Source: Thiothrix winogradskyi (lineage in GTDB: Bacteria; Pseudomonadota; Gammaproteobacteria; Thiotrichales; Thiotrichaceae). Taken from it: 64,000 bases of DNA. Within the stretch, counting starts at the first letter, position 1, and each line of letters starts with the position of its first letter. The DNA lies in assembly GCF_021650935.1 (NCBI RefSeq), contig NZ_CP091244.1, positions 434,001-498,000 on the forward strand, given 5' to 3'. Under the pieces are notes generated by a model that had not been told where the DNA came from, made no database searches, and was given only the letters and a program-made list of their open reading frames with translations. Positions 9,083-19,020 of this stretch are shown here, piece by piece. A program made the position numbers and the translations under genes.

Positions 9083-10795
9083 ATGACCCAACCCAAACTC
9101 GAACTCACCTGGATCGGCAAATCCCACCGCCCCAAACTCGAACCGCGCATCCTGCTGGAAGACCCCGCCAAGTCCCACCACGCCGCCACCCGCGTGACCG
9201 ACCACGACCAGTTCGACAACCGCCTGATTTTCGGGGATAACCTGCTGGCCTTACGCGCCTTGGAAGCCGAGTTCACCGGCAAGATCAAATGCGTGTTCAT
9301 CGACCCGCCGTATAACACGGGCAGCGCGTTTACGCATTACGATGACGGGCTGGAACATTCCATCTGGCTGGGGCTAATGCGTGACCGCCTCGAAATCATC
9401 CGCCGCCTCCTGTCCGACGACGGTTCATTGTGGATCACCATCGACGACAACGAATGCCACTACCTCAAAGTCCTCTGCGACGAACTCTTCGGTCGCCAAA
9501 ACTTCGTCGCTAATGCCATTTGGCAAAAAAAATATTCTCCACAAAATGATGCAAAGTGGCTAAGTGATAACCATGATCATATTTTGATTTATGCGAAAAA
9601 TAAAAATAGCTGGCGACCGAACCTTTTACCTCGTTCGGAAGATATGAATGCTAGATACAAGAATCCAGATAATGACCCGCGTGGCGTGTGGAAACCTGCT
9701 GATTTTTCTGTGAAAACATATTCAGCAAATAGTGATTATCCAATAACGACACCATCAGGAAGAATAGTCAATCCACCTAAAAGTCGATGTTGGGTTACAT
9801 CAGAAAGTAAATTCAAAGAGTTGTTAGCAGATAACCGTATTTGGTTTGGTGAAACAGGAGGCAATGTACCTTCACTCAAGAAGTTTCTATCTGAAGTAAA
9901 AGATGGCTCTACATCTATGACTATTTGGACTTACCAAGAGGTTGGACATAACCAAGATGCAAAAAAAGAAGTCAAAGAATTCAATGAGAAAACTGTTTTT
10001 GATACCCCCAAACCTGAAAAATTATTAGAACGAATTTTAACTTTGGCGACGAATGCGGGGGATTGGGTGCTGGATTCGTTTGCGGGGAGCGGCACGACGG
10101 GCGCGGTAGCGCACAAGATGGGGCGCAAGTGGATCATGGTGGAACTGGGCGACCACTGCCACACCCACATCATCCCGCGTCTGCAAAAAGTCATCGACGG
10201 CAGCGACCAAGGCGGCATCAGCAAAGCAATGGACTGGGCGGGCGGCGGCGGATTCCGCTATTACAAACTCGCACCCTCCCTGCTAGAGCGTGACCGCTGG
10301 GGCAATTTCACCATCAACCCCGACTACAACGCCGCGATGATGAGCGAAGCCCTGTGCAAACAGCACGGCTACACCTACGCCCCCTCCGAAACCGTGTTCT
10401 GGCAACAAGGCTACGCCACCGAACGCAGTTTCCTCTACGCCACCACCCAAAACCTGTCCTTCGAGCAACTGCAAGCACTCGCGGAAGAAGTCGGCGAACA
10501 CCGTTCCCTGTTGATCATCGCCGCCGCATGGCGCGGCATCAGCGGCGAAGAAGCCAGCCGCCGTTGGCCTAACCTCACCCTGAAAAAAATCCCCAACAGC
10601 ATCCTGCACCTGTGCGAATGGGGCAAGGACGACTACAGCCTCAACGTCGCCAACCTGCCAATGGCGCAGCCCGTGGATGAACCCACGCCTGTAGGTCGGG
10701 CTTCAGCCCGACAAGTCGGATTAAAATCCGACCCACAACAAGACAATACCAGCGGCACACAAGCCAGCTTATTTGGGGAGGGGGAAACACCATGA
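9083..10795 (+). CDS. Type III-like DNA N6-adenine or N4-cytosine methyltransferase (Mod)
   Basis: Beta-class DNA methyltransferase. Catalytic motif IV is DPPY at residues 74-77 (FIDPPYNTGSAF), and the AdoMet motif I follows near residue 332 (DSFAGSGTTGAVA). The order IV - target recognition domain - I is that of type III Mod subunits. I start at the ATG at 9083 (MTQPKLELTWIGKSH) rather than the GTG at 9035, on family grounds. The recognition region, about 9520-10050, is clearly richer in A/T than the flanks, suggesting an exchanged specificity domain. Near the C terminus a double palindrome (10691-10737) is read in frame. The stop overlaps the Res start (ATGA). Confidence 0.92.
   Translation: MTQPKLELTWIGKSHRPKLEPRILLEDPAKSHHAATRVTDHDQFDNRLIFGDNLLALRALEAEFTGKIKCVFIDPPYNTGSAFTHYDDGLEHSIWLGLMRDRLEIIRRLLSDDGSLWITIDDNECHYLKVLCDELFGRQNFVANAIWQKKYSPQNDAKWLSDNHDHILIYAKNKNSWRPNLLPRSEDMNARYKNPDNDPRGVWKPADFSVKTYSANSDYPITTPSGRIVNPPKSRCWVTSESKFKELLADNRIWFGETGGNVPSLKKFLSEVKDGSTSMTIWTYQEVGHNQDAKKEVKEFNEKTVFDTPKPEKLLERILTLATNAGDWVLDSFAGSGTTGAVAHKMGRKWIMVELGDHCHTHIIPRLQKVIDGSDQGGISKAMDWAGGGGFRYYKLAPSLLERDRWGNFTINPDYNAAMMSEALCKQHGYTYAPSETVFWQQGYATERSFLYATTQNLSFEQLQALAEEVGEHRSLLIIAAAWRGISGEEASRRWPNLTLKKIPNSILHLCEWGKDDYSLNVANLPMAQPVDEPTPVGRASARQVGLKSDPQQDNTSGTQASLFGEGETP
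10691..10737. repeat. Double palindrome inside the mod C-terminus
   Basis: Two adjacent perfect hairpins, TCGGGCTTCAGCCCGA (10696-10711) and GTCGGATTAAAATCCGAC (10715-10732), lie in a GTAGG...CCCAC frame of intergenic-repeat type. They are translated as GRASARQVGLKSDP within the methylase without breaking its frame. This looks like a mobile palindromic element tolerated in a disordered tail. Confidence 0.75.
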
Positions 10796-13521
10796 CACGC
10801 CAACAAACCCTGCACGACATCAAAACCAGCCTGTCCTTGCGCCCGCCGCAAGCCGAATCGCTGCAAAAGCTGGCAACCGCGCTGGAAACCGCCCCCGCCA
10901 TGAACCAAACCGGCGAACGTGACCTCAACGGCATTCTGGCAAGCTTGCAAGCGCAATTCCCCACGCTGGACGATTTCGAGCGCGAATTCCCCTCGCTGTG
11001 TTTCGCGTTGGCAACAGGTGTGGGCAAAACCCGTTTGATGGGCGCGTTCATCACCTATTTGCATCAGGCTTACGGTATCAACAACTTCTTCGTGCTTGCG
11101 CCAAACCTGACGATTTACAACAAGCTGATTGCCGATTTCACCCCCAATACGCCCAAATACGTGTTCAAGGGCATCCACCATTTCGTGTTCCAGCCACCGG
11201 AAATCATCACGGGCGAAAATTACGACTACCGCGCTGCGCAAGTGCAAAGCAGCCTGCTGTCACCCGTCACCATCAATATTTTCAACATCGCCAAGATCAA
11301 CTCGGAAGTGCGCGGCGGCAAAGAACCCCGTATCAAACGCATCAAAGAAGTGCTGGGCGACAGCTATTTCAACTATCTGGCAACGCTGCCCGATCTCGTG
11401 CTGCTGATGGACGAATCGCACCGCTACCGCGCCAGTGCCGGGGTGCGTTCCATCAACGAACTCAAACCGCTGTTCGGTCTGGAACTCACCGCCACCCCGT
11501 TTGTGGAAACCAGTCGTGGCCCTGTGCCTTTCAAAAACGTGGTGATGGATTACCCCCTAGCGCGTGCAATGGCAGACGGCTTTGTAAAAGAACCCGCCGT
11601 CGTCACCCAACGCGGTTTCAATGCCGCTGACCACAACCCCGATGACATTGAGCGCATCAAGCTGGAAGACGGTATTCGCCTGCACGAAACCACCAAGGTG
11701 GAACTGATCACTTACGCCCGCGAAAACGGCGTTGCCATCGTCAAACCCTTCATGCTGGTCATCGCCCGCGACACCACCCACGCCGCGCAATTGCTCACCA
11801 CGGTACAAACCCTGTTCGAGGGGCGTTACCAAGGTAAGGCAATTCAGGTCGACAGCAGCAAATCCGGCGCGGAAGAAGAGGAAATGATCACCCGCCTGCT
11901 GGCAGTGGAAAGCGTCAACGAACCCACCGAAATTGTCATCCACGTCAATATGCTCAAAGAAGGCTGGGACGTGACCAACCTCTACACCATCGTGCCGCTA
12001 CGTGCTGCCAACGCCCGCACCCTGATCGAACAATCCATCGGGCGCGGCTTACGCCTACCCTACGGCAAACGCACCGGCAACGCCGCCGTAGACCGCCTCA
12101 ATATCGTCGCCCACGACCGCTTTCAGGAAATCATCGACGAAGCCAACAAAGGCGACTCGCCGATCCGTCTCCAGCGCATCATTCTGGATGCTCCCACGGC
12201 AGACGACAAAAAGATCAGTGTTGAAGTCAAGCCCAATTATGAAACGATGTTGGGGAAAGCAAGCCGAAGAGAAGAAACCCCTCCTAACCTCCCCTTGTCA
12301 GGGGAGGAACAAGAAGGCGGCACCTCCAGTTCTCCCCCTGATAAGGGGGAGTTAGAGGGGGTTTCTTCTGCCGAACAAGAAACAATGTGGATAGTCGCCG
12401 AAGTCGCTGCCAACTACGCCGCCAAACGCGAATTCGTCCCCACCAGCAATGCCCTGCTCAAAGCGGATGTGCAACAAGCCATTGCCGCCGAAGTCCGCGA
12501 ACGCCTGACACCCCAACAAGGCGCACTTTTCACCGCTGACAACGCCGCCGACCTCGCCGCCATCGTTGCCAAAACCACCACCGTCATGGTGCAACAAACC
12601 ATCGACATCCCGCGCATCCTGGTCAACCCAACCGGCGAAGTCGAAACCGGCTTCCACCCCTTCAAGCTGGATGTGAGCGGCTTGCACCTGCAACCGGGCG
12701 ACCGCGAACTGGTCGGGCAGATGCTACGCACCCACGAACAATTCCACCTCAAAGCCGCCGCTGGCAAACAGGAAGAACGGCTGGAAGACTACGTGGTATT
12801 CGCCCTGCTGGATTACGACGACATTGATTACTTCAGCCAGAAAGAAATCCTCTACGACCTTGCGGGACAAATGGTGCAACATCTGCGCTCTTACCTGTCG
12901 GAAGACGAGGCGCATAACGTGCTGAACAAAGACCGCAAACTGATTGCCCGCGAAATCCATGCGCAAATGCTCAAACATTTTTGGGAAAAAGCCAGCGGTT
13001 ACGAAGTGCAAGTCAGTCGTGGTTTTACCCCACTAAAATCCTGCAACTTCACCGCCAATGCCAACCAGCCGCCGCGCTCGTACCGTGAAACCGTGACGGA
13101 AACAGGCAAGATCAAACAACTGCTGTTCGGTGGTTTTGAGAAATGTTTGTACCCTTTACAGAAGTTTGATTCCGACACGGAACGCCGTTTTGCGGTGCTA
13201 CTGGAGCGTGACGCGCAAAAGTGGTTCAAGCCCGCCAAAGGGCAATTCCAGATTTACTACAAGCTGGGGACAGAACAGCCAGAGTACGTGCCGGATTTTG
13301 TTGCGGAAACCGATAACGTGATTTTCATGGTGGAAACCAAGGCAAAAACCGATATGGAAGCACCTGACGTGCAAGCAAAAGCAGATGCAGCAAGACGTTG
13401 GTGCAGCCATGCCTCAGATTATGCATTGGAACAAGGTACGAAACCGTGGCGTTATTTGCTGATTCCGCACGATGAAGTACGTGAAGACCGCCAGCTAACC
13501 GACTTCCGGCGGTTTCAGTAA
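10792..13521 (+). CDS. Type III-like restriction enzyme Res (helicase plus PD-(D/E)XK nuclease)
   Basis: Restriction partner of the preceding methylase. The N-terminal SF2 motor has Walker A ATGVGKT at 74-80, motif II DESH at about 207-210 and motif III LTATPF; the second lobe carries LKEGWDVTNLY and QSIGRGLRLPYG. The C-terminal nuclease core is visible as PDF (about residue 833) followed by MVETKAK (about 848), the PD-(D/E)XK pattern. Length 909 is usual for Res. A palindromic repeat pair (12275-12365) is inserted in frame between the helicase and the C-terminal part. The overlap with mod (ATGA) indicates coupled translation. Confidence 0.92.
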   Translation: MTRQQTLHDIKTSLSLRPPQAESLQKLATALETAPAMNQTGERDLNGILASLQAQFPTLDDFEREFPSLCFALATGVGKTRLMGAFITYLHQAYGINNFFVLAPNLTIYNKLIADFTPNTPKYVFKGIHHFVFQPPEIITGENYDYRAAQVQSSLLSPVTINIFNIAKINSEVRGGKEPRIKRIKEVLGDSYFNYLATLPDLVLLMDESHRYRASAGVRSINELKPLFGLELTATPFVETSRGPVPFKNVVMDYPLARAMADGFVKEPAVVTQRGFNAADHNPDDIERIKLEDGIRLHETTKVELITYARENGVAIVKPFMLVIARDTTHAAQLLTTVQTLFEGRYQGKAIQVDSSKSGAEEEEMITRLLAVESVNEPTEIVIHVNMLKEGWDVTNLYTIVPLRAANARTLIEQSIGRGLRLPYGKRTGNAAVDRLNIVAHDRFQEIIDEANKGDSPIRLQRIILDAPTADDKKISVEVKPNYETMLGKASRREETPPNLPLSGEEQEGGTSSSPPDKGELEGVSSAEQETMWIVAEVAANYAAKREFVPTSNALLKADVQQAIAAEVRERLTPQQGALFTADNAADLAAIVAKTTTVMVQQTIDIPRILVNPTGEVETGFHPFKLDVSGLHLQPGDRELVGQMLRTHEQFHLKAAAGKQEERLEDYVVFALLDYDDIDYFSQKEILYDLAGQMVQHLRSYLSEDEAHNVLNKDRKLIAREIHAQMLKHFWEKASGYEVQVSRGFTPLKSCNFTANANQPPRSYRETVTETGKIKQLLFGGFEKCLYPLQKFDSDTERRFAVLLERDAQKWFKPAKGQFQIYYKLGTEQPEYVPDFVAETDNVIFMVETKAKTDMEAPDVQAKADAARRWCSHASDYALEQGTKPWRYLLIPHDEVREDRQLTDFRRFQ
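12275..12365. repeat. Inverted repeat pair inside res
   Basis: A left arm (AAACCCCTCCTAACCTCCCC...AGGGGAGG) and a right inverted arm (CTCCCCCTGATAAGGGGGAG...AGAGGGGGTTT) bracket about 25 bp. Each arm also contains its own small hairpin. The whole block is read in frame as a Pro/Gly/Glu/Ser-rich linker of about 30 residues, and the protein is otherwise uninterrupted. Confidence 0.75.
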
Positions 13522-13552
13522 CGGTCATGCAAAAGTCAGGTATTTGGCGGCG

Positions 13553-14248
13553 TTACACCGTCAAATACCGCTGAATCAACCCATCATCCAGCGTATGCAT
13601 CTCCCCCTCCGCCACGCGCCGCCCGCGATCAAGAATACAAAACCGATCACCCACTTTCCGCGCAAACGGCAATTTCTGTTCCACCAGCAACACCGTCAGC
13701 CCAATGTCTTTGTTGAGCTTGCGGATAATATCGCCGATTTCCGCCACGATATTCGGCTGAATCCCTTCGGTCGGCTCGTCGAGAATCAGCAATTTCGGGT
13801 CAAGCACCAACGCCCGCCCAATCGCCAACTGTTGCTGTTGCCCGCCGGACAAATCACCGCCGCGCCGCCCCAGCATTTCCTTCAACACCGGAAACAGCTC
13901 GAAAATAAACGGCGGAATACTACGCACGTTATCGCGGCGTGCAGGTAAACCAATCAGCAAATTCTCTTCCACCGTCAGCAGCGGGAAAATCTGCCGCCCT
14001 TGTGGCACGTAACCAATGCCGAGGTTGGCACGCTTTTCAGCATCCACTCCCAGCAGGTTTTGCCCCTGATAGTGGATTGCGCCATCCCGCGCTTTGATCA
14101 AGCCCATGATGCACTGGAGCAAGGTGGTTTTGCCCACGCCATTGCGCCCCATCAGCACGGTGCATTGCCCTTCGGGGACGTGCATTTCCAAATCCCACAG
14201 CGTGTGGCTTTCGCCGTAATACTGGTTGAGTTGTTCGACTTTGAGCAT
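13553..14248 (-). CDS. urtE: Urea ABC transporter ATP-binding protein UrtE
   Basis: Cytoplasmic ATPase of the high-affinity urea importer. 231 residues, with Walker A GRNGVGKT, signature LSGGQQQQLAIGRAL and Walker B LLILDEPTEGIQP. The EGIQPNI sequence after Walker B and the LivF-like length are typical of UrtE. It begins immediately after the urtD stop and is the last gene of the urtBCDE block. It converges on the res gene with a 31-bp gap. Confidence 0.95.
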   Translation of the reverse strand: MLKVEQLNQYYGESHTLWDLEMHVPEGQCTVLMGRNGVGKTTLLQCIMGLIKARDGAIHYQGQNLLGVDAEKRANLGIGYVPQGRQIFPLLTVEENLLIGLPARRDNVRSIPPFIFELFPVLKEMLGRRGGDLSGGQQQQLAIGRALVLDPKLLILDEPTEGIQPNIVAEIGDIIRKLNKDIGLTVLLVEQKLPFARKVGDRFCILDRGRRVAEGEMHTLDDGLIQRYLTV

Positions 14249-15040
14249 TTATTCCCCCAGATACACTTCGATCACGCGCTGATCGTTTTGCACGTCGTCC
14301 ATCGTGCCTTCGGCTAACACGCTGCCTTGGTGTAACACCGTGACTTTGTTGGCGATGGAACGCACGAAATCCATGTCATGTTCCACCACCACCACCGAAT
14401 GTTTGCCAGCCAAGGAGGTGAGCAATTCCGCAGTACGTTCCATTTCCTGATGCGTCATCCCCGCTACGGGTTCGTCAACCAGCAGCAAATACGGCTTTTG
14501 CACCAGCAACATGCCGATTTCCAGCCATTGCTTTTGCCCGTGGGATAACGCGCCTGCTTGTTGATGGTAGTTCTCGGTCAAACCGATGGTTTGCAAGGTT
14601 TCATCAATCAAGGCTTGCTGTGCGCCGCTCAAGCGAGCGCGGAGGCTGTACCACACGCTTTTATTGCCGTGCATCGCCAGTTCCAGATTTTCGGCGACGC
14701 TGTGCGACTCGAACACGGTGGGTTTCTGGAATTTGCGCCCGATACCTGCATTGGCAATTTCGGGTTCGGAGAGTTTCAGCAAATCCACCGTTTGCCCAAA
14801 CCATGCTTGCCCGCTGTCGGGGCGGGTTTTGCCGGTGATAATGTCCATCATGGTGGTTTTGCCCGCACCGTTGGGGCCGATGATGCAACGCAATTCGCCG
14901 GAATCAATGTACAGCGTCAGGTTATTAATTGCCTTGAAACCGTCGAAGCTGACGTTCAAATCTTCCAGATACAGAATCGCCTTGTGGCTGGCATCGGGTT
15001 GCCCCGTTTCCGGTTGGCGTAAATGTGCGCCTTCGCTCAT
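14249..15040 (-). CDS. urtD: Urea ABC transporter ATP-binding protein UrtD
   Basis: Second ATPase of the urea importer, LivG-like, 263 residues. Walker A GPNGAGKTTMMD, a signature region with LSHGQKQWLEIGMLL and Walker B LLLVDEPVAGMTH are intact. The serine-to-histidine change in the signature (LSHGQ) is common in UrtD. The start overlaps the urtC stop by four bases (ATGA). Confidence 0.95.
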   Translation of the reverse strand: MSEGAHLRQPETGQPDASHKAILYLEDLNVSFDGFKAINNLTLYIDSGELRCIIGPNGAGKTTMMDIITGKTRPDSGQAWFGQTVDLLKLSEPEIANAGIGRKFQKPTVFESHSVAENLELAMHGNKSVWYSLRARLSGAQQALIDETLQTIGLTENYHQQAGALSHGQKQWLEIGMLLVQKPYLLLVDEPVAGMTHQEMERTAELLTSLAGKHSVVVVEHDMDFVRSIANKVTVLHQGSVLAEGTMDDVQNDQRVIEVYLGE

Positions 15041-16158
15041 GTTTGCGCCCTCCTGCTAAACTTGTGCAACCAGCGGTTTTCCTTGAGGTTTTTTACCAGC
15101 CCTGCCAAACCTTGCGGCAAATACAGCGTGACCAGCACGAATAACGCGCCCAGCATGAAAATCCACGATTCCGGCATCAATCCGGTGAACACGGTTTTGG
15201 CGTAGTTGACCAGAATCGCGCCCAGCACCGCGCCGTAGAGCGTGGCACGTCCGCCAATCGCCACCCAAATCACGATTTCAATCGAGTTGAGCGGGGAAAA
15301 TTCGCCGGGGTTAATAATGCCGACTTGCGGCACGTACAACGCCCCCGCAATCCCTGCCAGCATTGCCGACACCGTAAACACCCACACCTTGTAATGCTCG
15401 ACGCGGTAGCCAACAAAACGGGTACGGCTTTCCGCATCCCGAATCGCCACCACCACACGCCCCAGCTTGGAATTGATAATGTAACGGCACAGCAAATACC
15501 CGCCCGCCAACGCCAAGCCTGACAAAACAAACAGCGTCATGCGCGTGCCGTCGGCTTGCAGACTGAAGCCCAAAATATCCTTGAAATCGGTCAAGCCATT
15601 ATTGCCGCCAAAGCCCATTTCATTACGGAAAAACGCCAGCAATAGCGCGTAAGTCAGCGCTTGGGTAATGATCGACAAATACACCCCCGTCACCCGTGAG
15701 CGAAACGCCAACCAGCCAAACACAAACGCCAGCAGCCCCGGCACGAGCAATACCATCAGCATCGCAAACCAGAACATATCAAAGCCGTACCAGAACCAGG
15801 GCAGCTCATTCCAGTTCAAAAACACCATGAAATCCGGCAATTCCGGGTTGCCATACACGCCGCGATCCCCGATCTGACGCATCAAATACATGCCCATCGC
15901 GTAACCGCCGAGCGCAAAGAATGCCCCGTGTCCAAGGCTGAGGATTCCCAAATACCCCCACACCAAATCCACCGCGACGGCCAGCAATGCGTAAGTCAAA
16001 TACTTACCCAGCAAGGTCACAAGATACGTTGGCATGTGCAGCGGGCTGCCCGCAGGCACGAGCAAATTCAAGACAGGGACAAGCACCAATACCAGCGCGA
16101 GTACCGCCAGCATGATTTGCCCACCCCGATCATTTTGCAGAATACGTGTGATGAACAT
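15037..16158 (-). CDS. urtC: Urea ABC transporter permease UrtC
   Basis: LivM-type inner-membrane permease, 373 residues with about ten hydrophobic segments. It contains GYLGILSLGHGAFFALGGYAMG, the family fingerprint, and the cytoplasmic EAA-like region RDAESRTRFVGYRVEHYK. It lies 3 bp after urtB and overlaps urtD. Together with UrtB it forms the membrane channel for urea that is then split by the urease encoded 12 kb away. Confidence 0.95.
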   Translation of the reverse strand: MFITRILQNDRGGQIMLAVLALVLVLVPVLNLLVPAGSPLHMPTYLVTLLGKYLTYALLAVAVDLVWGYLGILSLGHGAFFALGGYAMGMYLMRQIGDRGVYGNPELPDFMVFLNWNELPWFWYGFDMFWFAMLMVLLVPGLLAFVFGWLAFRSRVTGVYLSIITQALTYALLLAFFRNEMGFGGNNGLTDFKDILGFSLQADGTRMTLFVLSGLALAGGYLLCRYIINSKLGRVVVAIRDAESRTRFVGYRVEHYKVWVFTVSAMLAGIAGALYVPQVGIINPGEFSPLNSIEIVIWVAIGGRATLYGAVLGAILVNYAKTVFTGLMPESWIFMLGALFVLVTLYLPQGLAGLVKNLKENRWLHKFSRRAQT

Positions 16159-16161
16159 AAC

Positions 16162-17724
16162 TTAATCCCCCGCCGCCCGACCTTTTTGCGGGAATAGCCC
16201 ACGCGGTCGTTTCTGGATGAATAAAATAATGAAAACCAGCACCAGAATTTTGGCAAGCACTGCCCCCGCCCACGGTTCCAGCACCTTGTTGACCACGCCC
16301 AGCGACAAACCTGCCACCAACGTTCCCCACAAATTGCCGACCCCACCGAACACCACAACCATGAACGAATCAATAATGTAAGCCTGCCCCAGATTCGGCC
16401 CCACGTTGGTCAACTGACTGAGTGCAACACCTGCGACACCGGCAATACCCGAACCCAGCCCGAAGGTGAGCGCATCGACCCGCGCCGAACGCACCCCCAT
16501 TGCCCGCGCCATTGCCCGATTCTGCGACACCGCCCGTACCTGCAACCCCAGATTGGTTTTACGCAAGACGAAATACAGCAACGCAAACACCATCAGGCAA
16601 AACAGCACGATGTAGAGGCGGTTGTACGTCAGCGACAGCACGCTATTGATTTCCAGCGAACCCGACATCCACGACGGGTTGGAAACCGGCACGTTTTGCG
16701 GTGAAATCACCGTGCGCACCAGTTGTTGCAGAATCAGGCTAATCCCAAACGTTGCCAGCAAGGTTTCCAGCGGTCGTCCGTACAAATGACGGATCACGGT
16801 ACGTTCGATCAAAATCCCCATTAACCCCGACACAATAAACGCCGCAGGCACTGCCACAAACAGCGAGTAATCAATAAAGTTGGGCATGAGTTGCTGCACG
16901 ATGTAAGTGGTATACGCCCCCAACATAATCAGCTCGCCGTGCGCCATATTGATCACGCCCATCACCCCAAAGGTAATCGCCAGGCCAATCGCTGCCAGCA
17001 CCAGCACCGAACCTAAGCTCAAACCAAAAAACAGCGTTTCAACATGACCGTACAACGCGGCGGTATCTTCAATGGTTTTCAGTGCCGCCTGCGCGGCTTT
17101 GGCAACCTCGGCATCGCTATCTGTGGTCATCGTAGTCAAGCGATTGCGCACGCCGGGGTGTAAATTACCCGCCAGCGATTCAATCGCCGTTAGCCGTACC
17201 GCTTTATCGGCAGCATTCAAATCCGCCATTGCCAAGCCGAGTGTCAAGGCTTCTTTGACGGCAGAATCCGTTTCTTTTTCCAGCAAGCCGCGTAATTGTC
17301 CTGCCATTTCCGGCGTAACGGTTTCCAGCAAACCATTGGCGGAGGTGAGGCGTACTACGGCATCGGGGTGGCTTAAGCTGAGTTGCCCAATCGCACCGCG
17401 CACGTATTTGCGCAAACTGTTATTGGTGGGAATTTTGCGCAACTCGTCGCCCGTATTGCCATCCTTGGCGATGACCAGCGTTCCTTGTGCTTTGTCTTGA
17501 TAGAGCTTGCCATCCAGCAATGCTTGCAAATACGGCACTGCTTCCGGGTCGCCGCTGGCAGCCAGTAAATCAACTGCCTCGCGGGTTTTGTCAAAAGAAG
17601 CTTCCTGAAATAAGGGAGCGGCTTGGGTGAGGGTCGCACTTTGCTGTTCAGCTTGTAGCGGTGAGCAAACCCACAACAACACACTCAATAGCAACAGACG
17701 GGTGAAGTCAGTCGTTTTCAGCAT
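16162..17724 (-). CDS. urtB: Urea ABC transporter permease UrtB
   Basis: 520 residues. An N-terminal signal-like helix and about 200 residues of soluble alpha-helical, HEAT-like sequence (VRLTSANGLLETV, DLNAADKAVRLTAIESLAG) precede a LivH-type permease that starts around residue 225 (ETLFFGLSLGSVLVLAAIGLAI). This long form is normal for UrtB. The permease fingerprint GVINMAHGELIMLGAYTTY is intact. It is separated from urtA by about 90 bp containing a palindromic repeat. Confidence 0.95.
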   Translation of the reverse strand: MLKTTDFTRLLLLSVLLWVCSPLQAEQQSATLTQAAPLFQEASFDKTREAVDLLAASGDPEAVPYLQALLDGKLYQDKAQGTLVIAKDGNTGDELRKIPTNNSLRKYVRGAIGQLSLSHPDAVVRLTSANGLLETVTPEMAGQLRGLLEKETDSAVKEALTLGLAMADLNAADKAVRLTAIESLAGNLHPGVRNRLTTMTTDSDAEVAKAAQAALKTIEDTAALYGHVETLFFGLSLGSVLVLAAIGLAITFGVMGVINMAHGELIMLGAYTTYIVQQLMPNFIDYSLFVAVPAAFIVSGLMGILIERTVIRHLYGRPLETLLATFGISLILQQLVRTVISPQNVPVSNPSWMSGSLEINSVLSLTYNRLYIVLFCLMVFALLYFVLRKTNLGLQVRAVSQNRAMARAMGVRSARVDALTFGLGSGIAGVAGVALSQLTNVGPNLGQAYIIDSFMVVVFGGVGNLWGTLVAGLSLGVVNKVLEPWAGAVLAKILVLVFIILFIQKRPRGLFPQKGRAAGD

Positions 17725-17756
17725 ACTATTTCCTGAATACCGAGAAAGAATCCCCT

Positions 17757-17815
17757 CTCTTCTTCCTTGCTCCCTTCACCCCTTGCGGGGGAAGGGCTGG
17801 GGATGGGGGGTTCTT
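17757..17815. repeat. GC-rich palindromic repeat between urtA and urtB
   Basis: The sequence CCCCTCTC...CCCTTCACCCCTTGCGGGGGAAGGG...GGGGATGGGGGG belongs to the same loose family as the repeats in ureC and the TIR-FGE gene. CCCTTCACCCC / GGGGGAAGGG can form a hairpin between the two genes, where it could lower read-through from the urea-binding protein gene into urtB. Confidence 0.6.
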
Positions 17816-19020
17816 TATTCGTATTTCTGACCTGAACACTTCTTGGTTTCGGTATTGAAGTTGCCGCACGGTTTGCCGTCGGTTTCCTTACCTGTCCAGT
17901 CAGCGACGATAGGTTTGGAATCCGGCAGGAAGTCAGACCATGCGTCACCCGCTACTTCAGGAGTTTTGGAAACGACTTCAAACTGACCGTTTTCTTGGAT
18001 TTCACCGATTAATACCGGCTTGGTCAGGTGATGATTCGGTAACATTTTGGCGATGCCGCCGGTGAGGTTCGGTACTTCTTGACCAATCATGGCTTCAGCT
18101 ACTTTGTCGGTGTCGGTGGATTTGGCTTGTTCAACCGCTTTCACCCACATATTGAAGCCGATGACGTGCGCTTCCATCGGGTCGTTGGTGACGCGCTTGT
18201 CGTTCTTGGTGTATGCCTTCCACTTTTCGATGAACTCTTTGTTGGCGTCATTTTCGACGCTCATGAAATAGTTCCATGCAGCCAAGTGACCGACCAGTGG
18301 TTTGGTGTCGATGCCGGAAAGTTCTTCTTCACCCACCGAGAACGCCACGACGGGGATGTCTTCCGCAGAAATGCCTTGGTTGCCGAGTTCTTTGTAGAAC
18401 GGTACGTTGGCATCGCCGTTGATGGTGGAAACCACAGCAGTTTTCTTGCCTTCGCCGCCAAATTTCTTGATGTCAGCGACGATGGACTGCCAGTCGGAAT
18501 GACCGAACGGGGTGTAGTTGATCATGATGTCTTTTTCATCGACACCTTTGGATTTCAGGTAGGCTTCCAGAATCTTGTTGGTGGTGCGTGGGTAAACGTA
18601 GTCTGTGCCTGCCAATACCCAGCGTTTCACTTCGCCTTCTTTCATCAGGTAATCAACGGCAGGAATCGCTTGCTGGTTAGGCGCTGCACCGGTGTAGAAC
18701 ACGTTTTTGGAAGATTCTTCACCTTCGTATTGCACGGGGTAGAATAGCAGGCTGTTTTTCTCTTCAAATACCGGCAGGACGGATTTGCGCGAAACCGATG
18801 TCCAGCAACCGAAGGTCGCGGCAACTTTGTCTTTCTCGATCAGGTCACGGGCTTTTTCCGCAAACAAAGGCCAGTTGGAAGCAGGGTCAACCACCACAGC
18901 TTCGAGTTGCTTGCCCAGTACGCCACCTTTTTTGTTTTGTTCGTCAATCAACATCAGCATGGTGTCTTTCAGCGTGGTTTCGCTGATCGCCATGGTGCCG
19001 GAGAGGGAATGCAATACGCC
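17815..19020 (-). pseudogene. urtA: Urea ABC transporter substrate-binding protein UrtA, 5'-truncated
   Basis: Normally the periplasmic urea-binding protein. From GVLHSLSGTMAISE onward the sequence is a clean UrtA (NKKGGVLGKQLEAVVVDPAS, ATFGCWTSVSRKSVLPVFEE) to the stop at 17815. The signal peptide and the first strand (normally ending in KVGVLHSL) are missing. Homology stops exactly at 19020, where the plus strand becomes the 3' end of an unrelated permease gene. The frame continues to a possible ATG at 19203, but that stretch is merely antisense to the permease and encodes no signal peptide. Without export the urea importer would lack its receptor. A second urtA elsewhere, or an assembly error, is possible. 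Confidence 0.85.

Noticed and set aside
5687..13521. DISARM assignment of the helicase-methylase island
   Set aside because: No DUF1998 (drmB), drmA-type helicase or phospholipase-D gene; the methylase-nuclease pair is type III-like.
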